The notes beneath the pieces were generated by a model. The model made no database searches. It was given only the letters and a program-made list of their open reading frames with translations, and was not told the DNA's origin. The position numbers and the translations under genes are program-made. This document shows, in pieces, positions 58,372 through 64,000 of a DNA stretch of 64,000 nucleotides; the first letter of the stretch is position 1, and every line of letters starts with the position of its first letter. This stretch comes from Lycorma delicatula (Eukaryota > Arthropoda > Insecta > Hemiptera > Fulgoridae), in assembly GCF_047948215.1 (NCBI RefSeq), contig NC_134467.1, positions 35,741,020 through 35,805,019 on the forward strand, read 5' to 3'.

Positions 58372-59087
58372 TATGGCACGGATGAAGAACTACGCAAGAA
58401 CTACCACATGAAAATAAACAAGAAGAAAATGAAAGTAATGAAATGTAGTAAAAATAACAAAGATGGACCACTGAATGTGAAACTAGGAGGAGAAAAGATT
58501 ATCAAGATAAAAGAATTTTGTAATTTGGGAAGTAAAATTCCTAAAGATGGACGAAGCAGGAGCGATATGAAATGCCGAATAACACAGGCGAAACGAGATT
58601 TCACTTAAAAATATAATTTCCTTACATCAAAAATTAATTTGAACTTCAAGGAAACATTTTTGAAAGTATATATTTGAAGTATAGCTTTATATGGAAATAA
58701 AACTTGGACGATCGGAGTATCTGAAAAGAAAAGATTAGAAGCTTTTGAAATGCGGTGCTATAGGAGAATGTTAAAAATCCGATGAGTGGATAAAGTGACA
58801 AATGAAAAGGTGTTGCGGCAAATTGAGGAAGAAAGAAACAATTGGAAAAATATAGTTAAAAAAGAGATAGACTTATAGGCCACATATTAATACACACTAG
58901 AATAGTCGCTTTGATATTAGAGGGACAGGTAAATGGGAAAAATTGTGCTGGCAGGAAACGTTTGGAATATATAAAACAAAGTGTTAGGGATGTAGGATGT
59001 AGGTGGTATACCGAAATGAAACGACTGGCACTAGATAGGGAATCTTGGAGAGCTGCATCAAATCAGCAAATGACTGAAGACAAAAAA
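58372..59087 (+). pseudogene. RTE-type LINE 3' part (RTE copy 10), more diverged
   Basis: Starts just after the FADD region (GTDEELRKNYHMKINKKK) and runs to SWRAASNQ and a short A-tail. TAA near 58606, in-frame stops at VYI*SIALYG and IR*VDK, and a shift near 58862 disrupt it. NNWKNIVKK and QVNGKNCAGRKRLEYIKQ group it with copy 3 (16481-17804) rather than with the full-length element, suggesting an older subfamily. Confidence 0.9.
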
Positions 59088-59119
59088 GGAGGTAACGTAC
59101 AACCATAACGTTTATTGTA

Positions 59120-59175
<56 letters not shown>

Positions 59176-59853
59176 ATAGAGAAAATCTTGAAATCCTTTA
59201 TTTTAAATTAAATTGTAAAGTTTCATTAACGACCAGTGTTTTAATATATTTTTCAATAAACTTTTTAAGAGACTCTCCATTTAATTTTATGTACACTGGC
59301 TACTCGTTATTGTCTCTATTGTAGACAATCAAGTTATTACGTTAGACAGGATTTGTATTTTAGTAATTGGATCAGGATAGTTTAAAATAACACTACACTT
59401 CTTTTTTTTTTTTTGTTATTTGAAACTAATATTTCTCGGTGAAATGATAAATAGAAAATTAATTAAAGAAATCTCATCTCAATTGAAAATTATAATGCTA
59501 GATAAATTTTATCCACCAATTAATGTTACGCGGGAAAAAAATTTAAGTAACTGTTTAAAAGTTTAAGTATTAAAAATACATATTTCATATATCACTCAAC
59601 AGTCCATAATTGATAAGTTTTAAAAGAATATTTACAATTATTTCAATAGTTGAACCTTTTTTTTTTTTAATAAAACCATTTTCATTTTTAATTCAATAAA
59701 ATTTTTACACCAAAGATATTAACTAATAACAATTTTTTTACTGTTTCAAGAAAATTGAAAATTAATAAAGAATTACTGAAATTCGTTTTTTCCTTATATC
59801 ACCACACATAAACACACAACCAAAACCCACACATACACACACACACACACACC

Positions 59854-59901
<48 letters not shown>

Positions 59902-60837
59902 GAGAGATACACACACACACATACTTTTGCTAATATGTGAAACTGTTATCAAATGCAACCATTGATAAATCTTTTTTATTCCCTACTTAACACATACTTA
60001 GCAATCTAATTTTGTTTCTAAAACAACCTATTATGATAATAAATGTTATAAATATTTTATGTTTTCGTTCATTAATTTTAATAATAATAGTAAACGAAAT
60101 TAAATATTTTTCAATTAATAACAGCTTAAACCATTTTATAAACAAAAAACAAACAAAAATCACAGACACTAATGTCATAATATGTTAATCTCTAAGTAAA
60201 CTTTGGCTCTATATATTTTGGCTTACATCCAAGCAACGATATAATGTTTTCTGAACCATTAGAAATGTTCTTATTCCAATTCTTGTAACATCAGTATCTT
60301 TTTGTGCATCTTAACACTTTTTAATGAACAAATTTTGTCTTCATTTGACCATTATTTCTTTGTAAACGTACAATAAAATGTATATCAAATAAGAAGTATT
60401 TAATACTTAATATGAAAAAGTTCTTTTTTGTATATATATATTTTTTTTTTCTAATAAAAATGAAAATAATTGAAATTTTGTATTGTTTATGTTAGATAAA
60501 GATAGAAATAAATATATTTATTATTATTTACTTATTTAATTACGTATAAGGATTAGGATATGGTTGATACACAATCCCTGTAATAATATGACTCTCTCTC
60601 TCTTAATTCTTCGTACTTTTGTAAAAAAAAAGACAACTCCATCAATTTCATCCTGAAAAAACAGATGTACCATGTTAAGAGAAGTTAATAAAAGTAATAC
60701 AAAATAAAGAAATGTGATGTGTACACTACATTACTTCCTTTTACGCCTATTAAATTACATATACATTTTTTTGAAAATAAAAAATACATAAAATTTTATT
60801 TCATTAATAACTTTTGATATTTTTTCATAGTGTTTAT
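59088..60837. other. Intergenic with microsatellites
   Basis: (TA)n at 59122-59170, and a compound (CA)n(GA)n(CA)n tract at 59817-59926. Otherwise AT-rich without recognised features. Confidence 0.6.
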
Positions 60838-60904
60838 TTTTATTGCTATCAATGAATTATTATTTATGGTAATTTTTTTTAGAATCAGAGGTTAATAATT
60901 ATTA

Positions 60905-62253
60905 AAAGTGGGTGTCCGAACCCGACGTCTGCTTCAGCATATAAATGTTGACACTCCCTCGTTCTTTCCATCATGTCCGTACTCATATCCTCCGTGTAGA
61001 ATAAACCTTGTAAATTTTACATTTGACCTTACAGCATACGATAAACGATCAACACCACCTACTGTTTTCCGGCAAATGTTTCAGGATATTCTCACCAAGA
61101 CGAACCCAGACGCAGTGATATACAATGATGGATCGAAACAAAACGGTTGTGCTTCTGTTGTCAATGAAAGAACTTATTTGTTTGGCCTACCCGGTATTAC
61201 GAGTGTGTTCAACGCTGAACTAATCGCTATAAATAGGGCTCTGAATATCGTTAACCCTAAATGTAAAAACATTCTTATTTGCAGTGACTCATATAGTGCT
61301 CTCCAGGCGTTAGAAAACTTTTATTCCAAACATCCTGTCGTCGTTTAAATTTACAACGCAATCGCTGAGTTAGGTAATCGAAACACAGAAGTAAGTTTTT
61401 ACTGGGTCCCTAGCCATGTAGGGATTCTAGGTAATGAAAGGGCAGATTATGCGGCCAAAGAAGCGTGTATTCAACCTCCTTTCACCACCCGAGTTACTAC
61501 CTTTGATTTTATCAATAGTGTAAAACAATCACTGAGAACAAGGTGGTAAAGTGACTGGGCGACTACCATCGATAATAAACTCCGACGGATTAAAGATTCA
61601 GTGTTGCCATGGGGCTTCTCGTCGTGAGGAAGTGGTCCTATGCCGGTTACGGATAGGGCACACGAGGATCACATCTCAGGGGAAGTCCAACCCCAATGCA
61701 CACGATACAACTGCCGCATGACTATGCACCACATTCTCGTGAACTGCATATGTTATGCGGCTTTGGGTCGTAAGTTTAATTTACCTAGAAACATCCGTGA
61801 TATCTTGTACAATAATAACGAAATTTTGGACCGGATGTTTCTGTTTTTGCATAGTACCAGGTTACTGCAAAAAATGTAATATTATCATATATACTTTTAT
61901 GCCAGAAGAGTTGGTAATTTTTTAATTTTATTTTCAATTTTGATGTTTTTGGTTCTATGTCCTTAATTTTATTATCCGAGAAGGTAGCCTTTTGCACAAC
62001 CCATCGGAATTAGGTAAGTTTTATATAGTTTCTTTATTCTATTAGTTTAACTTTTATATTTTAACGACTTCGTCTGCGGTATTAGTTTTGAGTTTTTTTT
62101 TACCTTCTTGATTCTTGTTTTAATAAATTTTTATTATATCATTAATATTAATTTTACACCTTATAAGTTTTATTATTTTGGAGTTATATTACCATTTTAT
62201 TAATAAATTCCGGGTGATGATAACGCCCAGGCGTTTTTCGCCCACAAAAAAAA
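60905..62253 (+). mobile_element. I-like LINE with RNase H, 5'-truncated
   Basis: The interior shows the RNase H domain and zinc-binding tail of an I-group ORF2. A long 3' UTR follows, with a small terminal hairpin (GGCGTTTTTCGCC, about 62230-62243) and an A-run. Rep-A words flank both sides; the TSD is short (ATTAA at minimum) because the site is A/T-rich. Confidence 0.82.
60908..61879 (+). pseudogene. I-like LINE ORF2 C-terminus (RNase H and zinc tail)
   Basis: RNase H motifs in order: IYNDGSKQNG (first Asp), FNAELIAINRAL (Glu), LICSDSYSALQALE (Asp), and after a TAA at 61346 the block FYWVPSHVGILGNERADYAA (His and last Asp). Later the frame is broken at RW*SDW and SS*GSG and shifts. The tail 61640-61879 includes CTRYNCRMTMHHILVNC (C...C...H...C zinc motif). 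RNase H removes the RNA strand during element copying. RT and endonuclease are lost by 5' truncation. Confidence 0.88.
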
Positions 62254-62548
62254 TTAATAAATCAATATATTTAAATTAAAAACAAAATTAAAAAAAAAGA
62301 AGGAGATGAAGTCTGATTCGAACCAAATCAAAGATCCAAATATTTCATTAATTAAAATTTTATTTGAATATAACTCTGGAACCAATGAAAATCAGTACCA
62401 CTTATGATTATATCGTTGAAAATCTCTCAATAAGGGCTTATTACTGAAGTTAAGAAAAAGTCCAAAATTCATGGATTTTGAGCTTTTTATTCAGTAGATT
62501 GCAATCAAAAGGGAAGGTGCACAAGTAGATGATACAACTGTCCTAAAT

Positions 62549-63766
62549 GAGTGCTAGAACCGTTCAATATTTCCATCAACGGTCATGCTATAGAAGAAGC
62601 GAATAACATCAAGTACTTAGGAGTTATCCTCCAGAAAAAACGGTAGATACACCGAGCACATAGTCAATGTATGCAACAAGGCAGAAAGGATGATAAAAAG
62701 TCTAAACATCATTATGTCATCGCAGAATGCCCCTCGGGCCTCAAAGCACCGTTTACTGGTGACCACCGTCGTGTCTTCGCTTATGTATGCCGTTCCGGCC
62801 TGGTGGCGCTCTATCGCCATCAGGCGCAACAAGGAGAGACTGGTGAAGACGCACAGGTGTGTGCTCCTAAGTGTTGTGTCCGCATACAGGACAGTGTGCT
62901 ATGCCGCCCTGTGCGTGTTATCGGGTACACCTCCTATTGACCTAATCGCAAAAAAGAGGGTGGAGAGGGCACAAGGCAAGCCAGAACAAGAGGTCAGGGA
63001 TGCCGTTTATAATATCTGGCAGGAAAGATGGTCGCAGGAAGCTGTGGGTCGATGGACGAGAACCCTCATCCCCAACATCAAGCCGTGGTTGTCGAGAAGA
63101 TTTGGTGAGGTTGATCATCACCTATCGCAGTTTTTTACAGGACATGGTTCCTTCAATAACTACCTGCACAAAATAGGCAAGAGAGAAGAGCCAATTTGCA
63201 ACTACTGCAACGAGATAGATGATGCTGAGCACACCTTTTTTGAGTGCAATAGGTGGGACACACTTAGACATAGTAAGGCACTCACGGGTATAACTCCAGA
63301 GACAACAATAGAATACATGCTAAGAAGCGAGTCAAACTGGAATAATTTTGCTAGTTTTGTTAGACAAGTCGTTCTACAGAAATACTCCGATGAGAGAAGA
63401 CAATGTGTTCGCGCTAAAAAAGGACTGGGTGGACAGCCTTGCTGGTGAGGTCCAGCATACTGCGGTGTGTTGGCACTGATGAGCCACCAAGGACGGGTAA
63501 CAGTCAGGTAACAGCACACTGAATACTGAAGGGACCCGGCGCCGCGTCGCGGCGAACTGGGTCTGGCGTGGTGTATTAGTATTGCCCTTTTGGGTCCTCA
63601 AGGGGGCAATATTGATAAAGAACTCTCAAAAAGAGCTAACCGGTAGGCCGACCTGCCATGCCGGTATATAGCCGGTAGGTGGGGAGGCCTATTTGAGTTT
63701 AAAGACACTCCCCTGGGCGGCGTAATACCAACAAGTCGGTCCGGCCCAGGGGAGCTGAGAAAAAAA
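62549..63766 (+). mobile_element. R1-like LINE (family X copy 2), 5'-truncated, with TSD
   Basis: A 13-bp TSD with one mismatch, AACTGTCCTAAAT at 62536-62548 and AACTGTTCTAAAT at 63767-63779. The empty Rep-A site at about 1210-1225 confirms the junctions. The 3' UTR contains a strong stem, CTCCCCTGGGC at 63708-63718 with its complement at 63744-63754, immediately before the A-tail. Same family as 12854-14105. Confidence 0.93.
62561..63448 (+). pseudogene. R1-like ORF2 C-terminal region
   Basis: FNISINGHAIEEANNIKYLG then VILQK is the end of the RT. One extra A in the A-run near 62640 shifts the frame, after which 62690-63448 is open: MYAVPAWWRSIAIRRNKERL, VVSAYRTVCYAALCVLSG, FFTGHGSFNNYLHKIGKR. 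The zinc motif is CNYCNEIDDAEHTFFEC (C-x2-C-x7-H-x4-C). It ends KKGLGGQPCW. Almost intact over its length, so a recent copy, but no catalytic RT residues are included. Confidence 0.9.
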
Positions 63767-64000
63767 AACTGTTCTAAATCCAAAATTTCAACATTTTACG
63801 GCTAATCATTTTTGAGTTATACGAGATACATACGTCACGCCAAAACTAGTCAAAATTGAGTCAGGTATGATCAAAATAGATATTTCCGTTGAAATCTGAA
63901 AACCAAAATTTTTCGCGATAATAATACTTCCTTTAATTCGTACAAGGAAGTAAAAATAAAAATTAAAAAATAAAAAAAAAAATATATATATAATTTTTAT

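Larger units (their letters stand above)
60838..63955 (+). repeat. Rep-A copy split by two LINE insertions
   Basis: Three pieces, 60838-60904, 62254-62548 and 63767-63955, align in order with the uninterrupted Rep-A at 876-1443. The first gap holds an I-like LINE, the second an R1-like LINE. The insertion points are thus defined by the empty-site copy. Confidence 0.8.

Overview
The window looks like a piece of an AT-rich arthropod genome, most likely an insect. The evidence is its set of repeats: RTE-type LINEs, R1-like and I-like LINEs, several IS630-Tc1-mariner lineages, a Helitron, a Merlin fragment and tRNA-derived SINEs. I see no operons, ribosome-binding sites, rRNA genes, functional tRNA genes or CRISPR arrays. 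I also recognise no convincing host protein gene. Almost every open frame of note is transposon-derived. The one long intact coding region is the 985-codon ORF at 30897-33854 of a full-length RTE LINE.

Layout. 1-9.5 kb: two broken RTE copies, two unclassified interspersed repeats (here called Rep-A and Rep-B), and two complete but dead mariner-type transposons (5750-7095 and 8007-9316) with paired terminal inverted repeats (TIRs). 9.9-16.4 kb: a very decayed mariner transposase, an R1-like LINE tail, a possible solo LTR and a Merlin fragment. 16.5-22.9 kb: an internally deleted RTE copy, a GC-rich LINE 3' UTR between direct repeats, an R1-like LINE with a 15-bp target-site duplication (TSD), a ~31-bp satellite array with higher-order periodicity, and a pogo/Tigger-like C-terminus. 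23.5-29 kb: a classical mariner relic and more LINE fragments. 29.6-35.6 kb: Rep-C, then the full-length RTE element inserted in a SINE, then a mariner/RTE junction. 36-49 kb: further LINEs (one with a gag-like ORF joined directly to a 3' UTR), a third copy of one mariner family, and a deleted Helitron. 49-59 kb: a cluster of TATCGATA motifs, SINEs, and two DD41D mariner-type transposons. 59-64 kb: a Rep-A copy split by two successive LINE insertions.

How the parts work together. The intact RTE protein carries an APE-type endonuclease and a reverse transcriptase and is the plausible source of the shorter RTE copies. Two tRNA-derived SINE families (here SINE1 and SINE2) share a 3' domain and probably depend on a LINE partner. 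Nested insertions give relative ages: SINE2 is older than the full-length RTE, Rep-A is older than the I-like and R1-like LINEs inside it, and SINE1 is younger than the LINE it interrupts at 48.2 kb. The most unusual sequence structures are a perfect 42-bp palindrome beside a second hairpin inside a transposase relic, a 15-bp-arm inverted repeat in a LINE, the satellite array, and a tandem TATCGATA/CRE cluster outside the recognised elements. I found no clear new multi-gene system.
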